The position numbers and the translations under genes were made by a program. Shown one piece after another: positions 1 to 8,685 of a stretch of DNA of 64,000 nt. A model generated the notes under the pieces. That model did no database searches and was not told the origin of the DNA. It saw only the letters and a list, made by a program, of their open reading frames with translations. The first letter of the stretch is position 1, and each line of letters starts with the position of its first letter. The stretch covers positions 124,001-188,000 of the forward strand of contig NZ_QRGA01000014.1 in the NCBI RefSeq assembly GCF_003367175.1, written 5' to 3'. The DNA comes from Trinickia dinghuensis (GTDB lineage: Bacteria; Pseudomonadota; Gammaproteobacteria; Burkholderiales; Burkholderiaceae).

Positions 1-406
1 ATCCTTCGACGACGTCGGCACCGTGAGCCGCCGCATTGCGCAGCAGGATCTCATCGAGCTCCGAGCGGCGGACTTGGTAGGCATGAGGCATCGATTTGTC
101 CCACGCCTGCGCGAAAGGGAATCGTTCGAGGCGGCCGCCGTGCTGAGGCGAGACGAATTCCGCGGCCGGCTTCATCATGCCGATCTCGCGGACGGCCTCG
201 CCGACGCCGAGCCGCTCGAACAGCCGCAAATTCGCCGGCAACAGCGATTCGCCGATGTGGAAGCGCGGATGACGCGCTTTTTCGAGCAGCTGCACGCGGT
301 GGCCGGCCTTCGCCAGCAAAGTCGCCGCCGTCGAACCCGCCGGCCCGCCGCCGATTACGGCAACGTCCCAGCTCGGCATGTCCTCGCAGCTTGATTGATT
401 CGTCAC
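1..406 (-). CDS. FAD-dependent oxidoreductase / halogenase-like, partial (C-terminus off the left edge)
   Basis: The N-terminal 135 residues are present. A Rossmann FAD motif (GGGPAGS, about residues 19-25) is followed by FHIGESLLP, a signature of the flavin-dependent halogenase / geranylgeranyl-reductase-like oxidoreductases found in aryl-polyene clusters. The GTG start at 406 is chosen because GAGGAG sits 7 nt upstream; an in-frame ATG at 379 is the alternative and would still keep the FAD motif. It is the third gene of the leftward ACP-ketoreductase arm, 108 bp after the ketoreductase. The likely role is oxidation or tailoring of the polyene or its aryl head group, but the substrate is inferred only from context. 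The protein runs off the window, so catalytic residues of true halogenases cannot be checked. Confidence 0.75.
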   Translation of the reverse strand, partial: MTNQSSCEDMPSWDVAVIGGGPAGSTAATLLAKAGHRVQLLEKARHPRFHIGESLLPANLRLFERLGVGEAVREIGMMKPAAEFVSPQHGGRLERFPFAQAWDKSMPHAYQVRRSELDEILLRNAAAHGADVVEG

Positions 407-514
407 AGATCTGCTCCTCGCGGCTGGACCGCCCGGGCCGCCGGCTCGGTCCGATTACGCTCGTACGTTCGTTTAGGTTCCGCGGCGGCCCGGCCGAACC
501 GCCGGCGCAGCTAA

Positions 515-1231
515 CTAAACCTGACCACCATTGACGGACATGACCTGACCGGTCACGAAACCAGCCGCGTCCGAGACGAGATACGCCACCATCGCGGCGA
601 CCTCGTCGGCCCGGCCGCTCCTGCCGACCGGCACCAGTTGCTTGACGCGCTCGGGAGGAAACACAGCCTCGGTCATCGGCGATTCGATAATGCCGGGAGC
701 CACCGCATTGACCGTAATGCCGCGCGAGGCCAGCTCGAGCGCGAGGGACTTCGTCGCACCGATGAGCCCCGCCTTCGCCGCGGCGTAGTTCGTTTGCCCG
801 CGATTGCCGGTCAACGCCGACACCGAAGCGATATTGACGATGCGCCCTCGGCGCGTGCGTATCATCGGCAACAGCAGCGGCTGCGTGACGTTGAAAAAAC
901 CGTTCAGCGTGACGTCGATGACGCTGCGCCATTGCTGCGACGACATGCCGGCCATGGGCGCGTCGTCATGGATGCCCGCGTTGTTGACAAGAATTTGCAC
1001 GGGGCCGTCTTCGATCACGCGTTCGAGCGCGGCGCGGGCCGCCGCCTCGTCCGTGACGTCGAACGAGACCGCATGGGCCGCGCCGCCGGCCGCGACAAGG
1101 CGCGCGGCTACCGCCTCGGCGGCCTCGACGTTGCGATGCGCGTGCACGTAGAGCTCATGGCCGGCTCGAGCAAGCGCTTCGCAGATCGCTTGCCCCAATG
1201 CACCGCTGCCGCCTGTCACCAATGCCTTCAT
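515..1231 (-). CDS. 3-oxoacyl-ACP reductase (FabG-like SDR) of the aryl-polyene cluster
   Basis: A 238-residue classical short-chain dehydrogenase. The NADPH-binding motif TGGSGALG is at 6-13, NNAG at 83-86, and the catalytic set Asn110, Ser136, Tyr149 and Lys153 is intact (YAAAK at 149-153). The C-terminus (VNGGQV) is typical of FabG. It would reduce the 3-keto group after each condensation on the acyl carrier protein. It lies 20 bp downstream of the ACP gene in the same direction, so it is probably co-transcribed with it. Length matches FabG (about 240 residues). A housekeeping FabG role is less likely because of the surrounding polyene genes. Confidence 0.9.
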   Translation of the reverse strand: MKALVTGGSGALGQAICEALARAGHELYVHAHRNVEAAEAVAARLVAAGGAAHAVSFDVTDEAAARAALERVIEDGPVQILVNNAGIHDDAPMAGMSSQQWRSVIDVTLNGFFNVTQPLLLPMIRTRRGRIVNIASVSALTGNRGQTNYAAAKAGLIGATKSLALELASRGITVNAVAPGIIESPMTEAVFPPERVKQLVPVGRSGRADEVAAMVAYLVSDAAGFVTGQVMSVNGGQV

Positions 1232-1251
1232 CGGGACTCGTGCCTTGGCAA

Positions 1252-1515
1252 TCAGCGAACGCGATGCTCGGCCACGTACGTTGCCAAAGCACCGAGTGTC
1301 GCGAAGATTTTCGCGTTGTCCGGATTGTCCGAGCGCAGCTCGAAGCCATACTTCTTCGAGATCAGAAGCGCGATTTCGAGGATATCGATGGAATCGAGCC
1401 CGAAGCCTTCGCCATAAAGGATCGTATCCCCTGATACGTCGGTGATCTGAATATCCTCGAGGTTCAATTCGCGGATCATCAGCTCGGCGAGTTCTCTTTC
1501 CAGTTCATTCATCAT
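1252..1515 (-). CDS. Acyl carrier protein of the aryl-polyene cluster
   Basis: An 87-residue acidic protein with the phosphopantetheine site GLDSID (Ser at about residue 42) followed by ILEIALLISKKYG, the usual helix II of acyl carrier proteins. The ATG at 1515 is used; a second ATG follows directly. The open frame continues upstream to 1773, but that part is arginine-rich, unlike an ACP, and crosses a 15-bp inverted repeat, so it is not treated as coding. It would carry the growing polyene chain for the ketosynthase, ketoreductase and dehydratases in this window. It is the first gene of the leftward arm. APE clusters commonly have two ACPs; only this one is visible here. Confidence 0.88.
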   Translation of the reverse strand: MMNELERELAELMIRELNLEDIQITDVSGDTILYGEGFGLDSIDILEIALLISKKYGFELRSDNPDNAKIFATLGALATYVAEHRVR

Positions 1516-1975
1516 ACTTACGGCAGACTGACTGCGGGGAGGCGCGGCTTTACCGGGCAACGCGTGCGAAGCCCGGTAAAGCCGCTTGCAGGCCCTCCCA
1601 AGCAATAAGGGGGCCCGTTCAAGTTCGAGGGATTCTAGACGATGCCTTTCGTGACGTATACTCGGAAAGGTTACTGAATGAAGCGGCCGAACCACCGTTC
1701 GGCTTTGCCTAAAGACCGGGCCGACGCACGCCACGCATGGCGGTACAGCCCGTGCGGCCGAATTGCCGCACACCGCGGGTACGCCGATCGCTGTACAAAA
1801 AGGTTACAAAACGAAGCACCGGCGCGACGCGAACTCCGTATGATCCATCGAACGCAGCAATCGCAGTTGCCGGCGAGGATTACCGGGGCGTTATCGGAAT
1901 GGCATTGGTTTCTTTTACTTTCGTACGGTTTCATTCGGGTGTCGCAGAACATCGTTCGCAGCGAGGAGACATCGA
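1516..1975. promoter_or_regulatory. Divergent promoter region between the two arms of the aryl-polyene cluster
   Basis: A 460-bp non-coding stretch separates the ACP start (1515, leftward) from the membrane-protein GTG (1976, rightward), so promoters for both arms should lie here. It is richer in A/T than its flanks. The octamer AAAGGTTAC occurs near 1667 and again near 1799, and a perfect stem-loop lies at 1544-1585. No classical sigma-70 pair is obvious enough to call, and no regulator gene adjoins the region. Confidence 0.45.
1544..1585. promoter_or_regulatory. Perfect 15-bp inverted repeat in the 5' leader of the ACP operon
   Basis: GCGGCTTTACCGGGC at 1544-1558 and its exact complement at 1571-1585 flank a 12-nt loop. 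In the leftward transcript it would form a strong stem-loop about 29 nt upstream of the ACP start. No T-run follows on either strand, so it is not a normal intrinsic terminator. It may stabilise or attenuate the leader; its function is inferred. Confidence 0.6.
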
Positions 1976-2641
1976 GTGAATCGGTCAGGTTCGATCTCTA
2001 TCGCGCGCGGGGTGGGCGGCGCGGCGCTTGTACTCGCCTACGAGGCCGGGGCGCATCATGCCGTCAGCACGCCGGGGCTCGAAGGCCTGGGACTCGCGCT
2101 CGTCCTCGCGCCGGCGGCGGTCCTCGCGCTCGGCGCCGCGCTGCGCTCGCCGCGCCGTTTCCTGCTCCTGCCGCTCATGGCCATCGTTTGCGCGCTGCTA
2201 TGGGTCTCGCGCGCCGCGCTCGTGCGCCACTACGAATGGGGCCTCTTTCTCGAGCATGTGATGTTCAACGGCGCGCTCGGCTATCTGTTCGGCCGCACGC
2301 TGGCTCGAGGCCGCGAGCCATTGTGCAGCCGATTCGCGGCCATGGTTCACGGCAGACCGCTGGCACCGGAAATTGCCGCTTATACGCAGCGCATCACGGT
2401 GGCCTGGACGTGTTTTTTCGGGGCCGTCGTAGCCGTCTCGGCCTTGCTTTTCGCCGCGGCCTCCATCGAAGCATGGTCGACGTTCGCCAACTATCTGACG
2501 CTGCCGCTCGTCGTGCTCATGTTCGTCGCCGAACATGCATGCCGGCGCTTCGCGCTGCCCAATGTCCGCCGCTCGGGCATGTTGGAAAGCTTTCGCGCCT
2601 ACCGCCGCTCGAGTCGGGCGGGGCCCATTCCGTTTCGTTGA
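1976..2641 (+). CDS. COG4648-like integral membrane protein of the aryl-polyene cluster
   Basis: 221 residues with about six hydrophobic segments (around 10-25, 35-55, 60-80, 85-105, 140-165 and 170-190). It resembles the predicted membrane proteins that accompany AMP-ligase and acyltransferase genes in aryl-polyene clusters; the biochemical role is not known. The GTG start is used because GAGGAGA lies just upstream (about 1961-1967). It opens the rightward operon, 61 bp ahead of the AMP-ligase gene. A structural or scaffold role at the inner membrane is an inference. Confidence 0.75.
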   Translation: MNRSGSISIARGVGGAALVLAYEAGAHHAVSTPGLEGLGLALVLAPAAVLALGAALRSPRRFLLLPLMAIVCALLWVSRAALVRHYEWGLFLEHVMFNGALGYLFGRTLARGREPLCSRFAAMVHGRPLAPEIAAYTQRITVAWTCFFGAVVAVSALLFAAASIEAWSTFANYLTLPLVVLMFVAEHACRRFALPNVRRSGMLESFRAYRRSSRAGPIPFR

Positions 2642-2702
2642 GCGCGCGATCCGACCCGCTAAAATCGCATCTCACCGCAATTAGCAACCTGCTTCCAACG
2701 TT

Positions 2703-4481
2703 ATGCCGCATTTTCCGCTCGTCTCTCATGCTTCACCCGATCGAACGATCGCCTGGCGCGACGGCGTTCCGGTGACGGTGCGCGAGTTTCTCGCGGATAC
2801 CCGAGCGCTTGCGGCGGCATTGCCGGCCGGCGGGCATGTGTTCAACGTCTGCAAGGACCGCTATCGCTTCGCGGTCGGGCTCTGCGCCGCATTGCTTGCC
2901 GGCAAGGTGAGCCTGCTACCGTCGAGCCATACCCTGCAAACGATACGGCAGCTGAAAGCGTTCGCGCCCGACATCTTCTGCCTGCACGACGCCGACGACT
3001 GTACGGTCGAGCTGCCGCGCTTTCGGTATCCCTCGATGCTGGCCGGCGCCGCGTTCGAGGACGACGCCGCGCCGCACATCGACGGCGCGCGCGTGATGGC
3101 CTATGTCTTCACGTCGGGATCGACGGGCGAGCCGGTGCCGCATCGCAAGACCTGGGGCTTTCTCGTCAAGAACGTGCGGGCGGCGGCCGCGCGGCTCGGC
3201 TTGCTCGGCGCCTTCGACACCACGCTCGTCGGCACTGTCCCGCCGCAACACATGTACGGGTTCGAATCGACCGTCCTGCTCGCGCTGATCGGCGGCTTGG
3301 CGTTCAGCAACGGACAGCCGTTCTATCCGAGCGACGTGCGCAGCGAGCTCGAAGCCGTGCCGGCGCCGCGGATTCTCGTCACCTCGCCGATTCATCTGCG
3401 CGCCCTGCTCGCGTCCGAACCGGCGCTGCCGCATGCGTCGCTGATCCTGTCCGCGACGGCCCCCCTTTCCGAGAAACTCGCCGCGCAGGCGGAGGCACGC
3501 CTCGCCGCCCCGCTCGTGGAAATCTACGGGAGCACCGAGACGGGCCAGATCGCCACGCGCCGCACGGCCCGCGGCGCCGTCTGGGAACTGTTCCCTGAAG
3601 TGACGCTGACCGCCCGCGCGCATTCGAGCGGCAACGACGATGCCGACGAGGTATGGGCGGCCGGCGGCCATGTCGAAGTGCCGATACAAATGGGCGATGC
3701 GCTCGAACTGATCGACGACACCCACTTCCTGCTGCACGGCCGCAAGGCCGATCTCGTGAACATCGCCGGCAAACGCACGTCGCTCGCCTACCTCAACCAT
3801 CAGCTGACGGCCATTGCGGGCGTCGACGACGGCGCGTTTTTCATGCCCGACGACAACGAGGCGGCATCGCTCGAGCATGGCGGCCAAGGCACCGTGCCCG
3901 TGACGCGGCTGGTCGCGCTCGTGGTGGCGCCGACGCTTTCCCCGGCCGAGCTGCAACGCAGCCTGCGCGAGCGCATCGATCCCGCGTTCATGCCGCGCCC
4001 GCTCCTATTTGTCGACAGCTTGCCCCGCAACGGTACGGGCAAGCTGCCGCGCGATGCGCTCGCCCCCCTCGTGACGGCATTGCTCGACAAGCGCCCGGCC
4101 GGCCCCGCCGCCAGTGCCAGTGCCAGTGCCAGTGCCAGCGACGAGCGCGCGGGCAGGGCCGAGGGGCAATTCGGGCCGATCATGTTCGAGATTCCCGCCG
4201 ACCATCCGGCCTTGCCCGGTCATTTCCCGGGCCACCCGATCGTCCCAGGCGTCGTCCTGCTCGACTACGCGATCGAGCGGATCGGCGAATTCCTGGGACG
4301 GCGGCTCGATGCCTGCAACATCGCATCGGCGAAATTCACGTCGCCGGTTGCCCCGGGTGAGCGGCTCGCGCTCACGTTCCGCCGCGACGAACGCGGCACG
4401 ATCCGATTCACGATCAGCGCGGGCGAACGCACGGCCGCGCTCGGCGTGCTGACGGAGCGAGCGGAGCGGACTTCGCCATGA
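2703..4481 (+). CDS. AMP-dependent acyl ligase fused to a FabZ-like 3-hydroxyacyl-ACP dehydratase
   Basis: A 592-residue two-domain protein. Residues 1-460 form an adenylating enzyme: P-loop TSGSTGEP at 137-144, YGSTETG at 275-281 and the C-terminal lysine motif NGTGKLPR with Lys447. Residues 491-592 form a hotdog dehydratase with HPALPGHFPGHP (His501, His507). The two are joined by an Ala/Ser linker (about 467-480) encoded by a 6-bp tandem repeat. In described aryl-polyene clusters these activities (the ApeH-type ligase and ApeI-type dehydratase) are commonly separate genes. The ligase would load the aryl starter onto the ACP and the hotdog domain would dehydrate the chain. The stop overlaps the next start by 4 nt. 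Confidence 0.85.
   Translation: MPHFPLVSHASPDRTIAWRDGVPVTVREFLADTRALAAALPAGGHVFNVCKDRYRFAVGLCAALLAGKVSLLPSSHTLQTIRQLKAFAPDIFCLHDADDCTVELPRFRYPSMLAGAAFEDDAAPHIDGARVMAYVFTSGSTGEPVPHRKTWGFLVKNVRAAAARLGLLGAFDTTLVGTVPPQHMYGFESTVLLALIGGLAFSNGQPFYPSDVRSELEAVPAPRILVTSPIHLRALLASEPALPHASLILSATAPLSEKLAAQAEARLAAPLVEIYGSTETGQIATRRTARGAVWELFPEVTLTARAHSSGNDDADEVWAAGGHVEVPIQMGDALELIDDTHFLLHGRKADLVNIAGKRTSLAYLNHQLTAIAGVDDGAFFMPDDNEAASLEHGGQGTVPVTRLVALVVAPTLSPAELQRSLRERIDPAFMPRPLLFVDSLPRNGTGKLPRDALAPLVTALLDKRPAGPAASASASASASDERAGRAEGQFGPIMFEIPADHPALPGHFPGHPIVPGVVLLDYAIERIGEFLGRRLDACNIASAKFTSPVAPGERLALTFRRDERGTIRFTISAGERTAALGVLTERAERTSP
4110..4139. repeat. Hexanucleotide tandem repeat (GCCAGT x4 plus GCCAGC) encoding the interdomain linker
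   Basis: Four perfect GCCAGT units (4110-4133) and one GCCAGC (4134-4139) encode an alternating Ala-Ser linker between the ligase and dehydratase domains. Units are multiples of three, so copy-number change would alter linker length without a frameshift. Confidence 0.9.
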
Positions 4482-5476
4482 GTACGCAGACGCCGCCCGA
4501 CCGTTCGATCTGGGCGCAGCGCGAAGAGCGCAGCAACTTCGCCGCGCTGCGGGCCATGACGTGGGTCTCGCTGCGTCTCGGGCGGCCCTTCGGGCGCGTC
4601 CTGCTGCGCGGCATCGTCTTGTATTACCTGCTGTTCGCGCCGGCGGCAAGGCGCGCCTCGCGCGCCTACCTGACGCGCGTGCTGGGACGGCGCGCGCACT
4701 GGCGCGACGTCTATCGCCACCTGTTCGTGTTCGGCGCGACGATCCACGATCGCGTCTACTTGCTCAACGAACGCTTCGACATGTTCGATATCCGCGTCGA
4801 AGGCGGCCAGCTCGTCGACGCCGCGCTGGCGGGAGAACGCGGCGCCTTGCTCATCGGCGCGCACTTCGGGAGCTTCGAAGTGCTGCGCGCGATCGGCCGC
4901 ACGCGGCCGCATCTGCGCGTGGCGATCATGATGTACGAAGAGAACGCGCGCAACGTCAATGCGGCGCTGGCCACCGTCAATCCGGCCGTTAAGCAGGACG
5001 TCATCCGCCTCGGCCGCCCCGAAGCCATGCTCGAGGCGCGCGAGTATCTCGACGGCGGTGCGATGATCGGCATGCTCGCCGACCGCACGCTCCGACAGGA
5101 CGGCGGCGATACGCTGCTGCCGCTCGAGTTCCTCGGCGCGCGCGTGGGATTTCCGCTGGGCCCGATGCGGATGGCCGCTATGCTCAAGCGTCCCGTGATC
5201 TTCCTCACGGGCGTCTATCGTGGCGGCAACCGCTACGACGTCCATTTCGAGGCACTCGCCGATTTTTCCGACACCGCTCGCGGCGATCGCGCGGCGCAGG
5301 TCGAGGCCGCGGTGGAACGCTATGCCGCACTGCTGGAAAAGCACTGCCGCAACGCGCCGTACAACTGGTTCAATTTCTTCGACTTTTGGCGCGAAAGCGC
5401 GGAAACGGCAAGCGGCGAGCGGCAGCGCGTCCCGGCAAACGCCGCAACCCACCTCCCTCTCGGCAAGGATCTTTGA
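4478..5476 (+). CDS. LpxL/HtrB-family acyltransferase of the aryl-polyene cluster
   Basis: 332 residues with the HX4E catalytic motif of lipid A lauroyl/myristoyl acyltransferases (His129-Phe-Gly-Ser-Phe-Glu134), followed by conserved downstream blocks (LADRTLRQ, FPLGPMRMA). The N-terminus has one hydrophobic segment (about 40-58), suggesting inner-membrane anchoring. It starts at an ATGA overlap with the upstream ligase-dehydratase. In aryl-polyene clusters this enzyme is thought to attach an acyl or polyene chain to the lipid anchor. Housekeeping LpxL is unlikely given the cluster position. Confidence 0.85.
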   Translation: MSTQTPPDRSIWAQREERSNFAALRAMTWVSLRLGRPFGRVLLRGIVLYYLLFAPAARRASRAYLTRVLGRRAHWRDVYRHLFVFGATIHDRVYLLNERFDMFDIRVEGGQLVDAALAGERGALLIGAHFGSFEVLRAIGRTRPHLRVAIMMYEENARNVNAALATVNPAVKQDVIRLGRPEAMLEAREYLDGGAMIGMLADRTLRQDGGDTLLPLEFLGARVGFPLGPMRMAAMLKRPVIFLTGVYRGGNRYDVHFEALADFSDTARGDRAAQVEAAVERYAALLEKHCRNAPYNWFNFFDFWRESAETASGERQRVPANAATHLPLGKDL

Positions 5477-5479
5477 CGC

Positions 5480-6130
5480 ATGACGCCATCGCAGCCTCTC
5501 GCCACCCGCCGGCCCCGGCCCAATGAATCGCGGGCACTCGGCCTGCTGGGCCTCCTTTGCCTCGGCATGTCGCTCTCCTGTTCCTGTATCGCGGCAACGG
5601 CTTCAAGCTCGAGCACGGGGGACTGGACCCTCGATCGGCTGATGTCGACGCTCGCGCAGCGCAAGTCCGGGCATGCGGACTTCGTCGAAACGCGATACCT
5701 GTCGATCGCAGCCAAGCCGATCGAATCGTCCGGCGAACTCGCATTCGCGGCCCCCGACCACCTCGAGAAGCGGACCGTGAGCCCAAAGCCCGAACGGCTC
5801 GTCGTCGACGGCGACAAGCTGACTATCACGCGCGACCAACGCACGTACACGGTTTCGCTCACGCACTACCCTGAACTCGATGCGTTCATCGAAAGCATCC
5901 GCGCGACCCTCGCCGGAAATCGCTTCGCGCTCGAGAAGATCTACAAGGTGTCCGTTGGCGGGCAGGGCGCGAACTGGACCCTGACGCTGACGCCGCTCGA
6001 CTCGCGCATGCTGAAGACCGTGCGCACCGTCACGCTCGATGGAACGCGCGATTTGCTGCGTACCGTGGTCATCGAACAGCCCGACGGCGATCGCTCCGTC
6101 ATGCGGCTCAGCAACGCGACGAACGAGTGA
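5480..6130 (+). CDS. LolA-like outer-membrane lipoprotein carrier-type protein
   Basis: 216 residues with an N-terminal export signal (hydrophobic 19-37, cleavage probably after the Cys/Ala-rich CIAATA), then a LolA-like fold: DWTLDRLMSTLAQ, FVETRYLSI and APDHLEKRT are the characteristic strands. The family carries lipids or lipoproteins across the periplasm. In aryl-polyene clusters it always sits next to the MMPL exporter and probably hands the polyene lipid to the outer membrane. It is 3 bp downstream of the acyltransferase, and its TGA overlaps the start of the exporter gene. Confidence 0.85.
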   Translation: MTPSQPLATRRPRPNESRALGLLGLLCLGMSLSCSCIAATASSSSTGDWTLDRLMSTLAQRKSGHADFVETRYLSIAAKPIESSGELAFAAPDHLEKRTVSPKPERLVVDGDKLTITRDQRTYTVSLTHYPELDAFIESIRATLAGNRFALEKIYKVSVGGQGANWTLTLTPLDSRMLKTVRTVTLDGTRDLLRTVVIEQPDGDRSVMRLSNATNE

Positions 6131-8685
6131 TGCGAGAGGAGACGCCGAACCGATCCGCCCTTGCACCGCGCGCGCTGCTGAAGCGGCACGCGGTGCTGCT
6201 CTGGCTGCTGTTTCTGGCCGGATGCGCGATCGTCGTTCAGCGCGCGCATTTCACGGCGGATCTCTCGGCGTTCCTGCCGCGCGCCCCGACCGCCGAGCAG
6301 CGCGTGCTCGTCGATCAATTGCGCGACGGCGTGATTTCGCGGCTCATCCTGGTCGCGATCGACGGCGGCGACGCCGCTGCCCGCGCCGACATCTCGCGCG
6401 ACATGGCCGCCGCGCTGCGCCGCGATCCGCGCTTCGTCTCCGTGAACAACGGCGAAAGCGTGAGGCAGGCGCGCGACGAGCGTTTCGTCTTCGAGCATCG
6501 GTACGTGCTGAGTCCCGCCGTGACGCCGCAACGATTTTCCGAACAGGGGCTCCACCGCGCGCTCGGCGACAGCCTCGATCTCCTGACCTCGTCGGCGGGC
6601 CTGATGACGAAGGCGCTCCTGCCGCGCGATCCCACCGGCGAAACGATGGCGATCGTCGGTCAATTCGACGGTGAAGCACAGCCGGCAACGAAGGACGGCG
6701 TGTGGGTTTCCCGCGACGGCAAGCGTGCCGTCCTCGTCGCCCAAACGGCCGGCGCCGGCTCCGATACGGACGCCCAGGAAAGCGCGATCGCCGCCGTCCG
6801 CGCCGCGTTCGGCACAGCGTCGGGCACCCGCCCGCATGCCGCCTCGTACCGGCTGCTGCTCACCGGCCCCGGCGTGTTTTCGGTTCAGACGCGTGACACG
6901 ATCAAGCATGACGTCGAGCGATTGTCGACGCTGAGCATCGCGCTCATCGTCGGCTTGCTGCTGCTCGTCTATCGTTCGCCGCGCACGCTCGCCCTGGGGC
7001 TCGTTCCCGTGTTCTCGGGGATCGCCGCGGGCCTTGCCGCGACGAGCCTCGTGTTCGGCACCATCCACGGATTGACGCTCGGATTCGGCACCACGCTGAT
7101 CGGCGAGGCCGTCGACTACTCGATCTATTTGTTCGTGCAATCGGCCCGCCCCGGGATGCCGGCGCAAACGAGCGACTCCGTCCGCGCATGGATCGCCGCC
7201 TACTGGCCGACGATCCGGCTCGGCATGCTCACGTCGGTCTGCGGCTTCGCCTCGATGCTGTTCTCGGGCTTTCCGGGGCTCGTGCAGCTCGGCGTCTACT
7301 CGATCGCGGGGCTCGTCGCCGCGGCCGCGGTCACACGGTATGTGCTGCCCCATCTTCACCGGCGCGCCGTCGCCGTGCGCGACCTTTCACGCGTCGGCGC
7401 CGTGCTTGCGCGCGCGGCCTGCGCCGCACCCCGCCTGCGTTGGCCGTTCGCCGCATTGATGATCGGCGCGGTGGCCGTGCTCGCGCTCCATCGCGGGCAA
7501 CTCTGGAGCCACGAACTTTCCGCGCTGAGCCCCGTGCCCGCGTCGAGCCAAGCACTCGATGCGGCGCTACGCGCCGACGTCGGCGCGCCCGACGTGCGCT
7601 ATCTCGTCGTCGTCTCGGGCGCCAGCGAGCAGGCGGTACTCCAAGGCGCGGAAAAGATCGCCGCCCGGCTGCAGCCGCTCGTCGAGTCGGGCGTGCTCGC
7701 GGGCTTCGAAAGCCCCTCGCGCTACCTGCCGAGCGACGCCACGCAGCGGGCTCGGCTCGCCAGTCTGCCGCCGGCCGACGTACTCGAAGCTCGGATGCGC
7801 TCGGCCGTCGCCGGTCAGAGCATCGACGTCAAACCGACCGTATTCGCGCCGTTCATTGCCGACGTCGAACGAGCGCGCAACGCGCCGCTGCTGACGCGGG
7901 CCGACCTGCGCGGTACGTCGATGGGGCTCGCGGTCGATGCGCTGCTGACCGAACGCGCGGGCCGCTGGCAGGCGATGCTGTCGTTGCGGGCACCGAATTC
8001 GCCGAGCGCGGGGCAAGCGGCATCGGCCGGCCCGCCAGCGGCGAGCGCGGACGAACCCAGCCTCGACGCCAACCGAGTCGAGGCTGCCGTAGCAGCGGCC
8101 GGCGTGCCGGGCGCGCTCTTCGTCGATTTGAAACGGCAGGCCGACGCGCTCTATGTCAACTATGTGCGCGAGGACATCCGCCTGTCGCTCGTCGGGCTCG
8201 CCGTCATCGTCGCCCTGCTCGCCGCCGCGCTGCGCGACGCAGGGCGCGTCACCGGGACGCTCGCGCCGCTCCTGGCAGCCGTGGTCGCCGTGACGGCAGG
8301 CTTCGCGCTGGCGCACGAGCCGCTCACGATCCTCCACTTGATCGGCCTGCTGCTCATCGTCGCGATCGGCTCGAATTACGCGCTCTTTTTCAACCGGCGC
8401 CAAGCGGCGCCGAGCACCGGCTCGTCCGAGCCGCCGCACGCCATTGCACCGCAGACGCTCGTCTCCCTGCTGATCGCGAATCTAGCCACCGTCGCGGGAT
8501 TCGGGCTGCTGGCGCTGTCGCACGTTCCCATGCTCGAGTCGTTCGGGCTGACGGTGGGCCCGGGCGCCATGCTCGCCCTGCTCTTTTCGGCGATCCTCGC
8601 CCCGCGCGCGGCGCAAGCCGGCGCCCCGCAGGCGAGTCGTTCGACGGCGGAGGCAGACGCCCAACATGGAAGGAACACAGCTTGA
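6127..8685 (+). CDS. MMPL/RND-family exporter of the aryl-polyene cluster
   Basis: 852 residues in the two-fold MMPL layout: an N-terminal membrane helix (about 19-38), a periplasmic domain, a helix cluster (about 265-410), a second periplasmic domain and a second cluster (about 670-830). GEAVDYSIYLF carries the membrane Asp-Tyr pair typical of proton-coupled MMPL proteins, echoed by IGSNYALFF in the second half. The first codon is GTG at 6127 or ATG at 6130; both overlap the upstream TGA. It probably extracts the finished polyene lipid from the inner membrane and works with the LolA-like protein. The stop overlaps the next start (TTGA). Confidence 0.88.
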   Translation: MMREETPNRSALAPRALLKRHAVLLWLLFLAGCAIVVQRAHFTADLSAFLPRAPTAEQRVLVDQLRDGVISRLILVAIDGGDAAARADISRDMAAALRRDPRFVSVNNGESVRQARDERFVFEHRYVLSPAVTPQRFSEQGLHRALGDSLDLLTSSAGLMTKALLPRDPTGETMAIVGQFDGEAQPATKDGVWVSRDGKRAVLVAQTAGAGSDTDAQESAIAAVRAAFGTASGTRPHAASYRLLLTGPGVFSVQTRDTIKHDVERLSTLSIALIVGLLLLVYRSPRTLALGLVPVFSGIAAGLAATSLVFGTIHGLTLGFGTTLIGEAVDYSIYLFVQSARPGMPAQTSDSVRAWIAAYWPTIRLGMLTSVCGFASMLFSGFPGLVQLGVYSIAGLVAAAAVTRYVLPHLHRRAVAVRDLSRVGAVLARAACAAPRLRWPFAALMIGAVAVLALHRGQLWSHELSALSPVPASSQALDAALRADVGAPDVRYLVVVSGASEQAVLQGAEKIAARLQPLVESGVLAGFESPSRYLPSDATQRARLASLPPADVLEARMRSAVAGQSIDVKPTVFAPFIADVERARNAPLLTRADLRGTSMGLAVDALLTERAGRWQAMLSLRAPNSPSAGQAASAGPPAASADEPSLDANRVEAAVAAAGVPGALFVDLKRQADALYVNYVREDIRLSLVGLAVIVALLAAALRDAGRVTGTLAPLLAAVVAVTAGFALAHEPLTILHLIGLLLIVAIGSNYALFFNRRQAAPSTGSSEPPHAIAPQTLVSLLIANLATVAGFGLLALSHVPMLESFGLTVGPGAMLALLFSAILAPRAAQAGAPQASRSTAEADAQHGRNTA

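Noticed and set aside
7188-8681. Long N-terminal extension of the NodB deacetylase
   Set aside because: It lies wholly inside the MMPL exporter gene in another frame and is Arg-rich; the TTG at 8682 has a ribosome-binding site.
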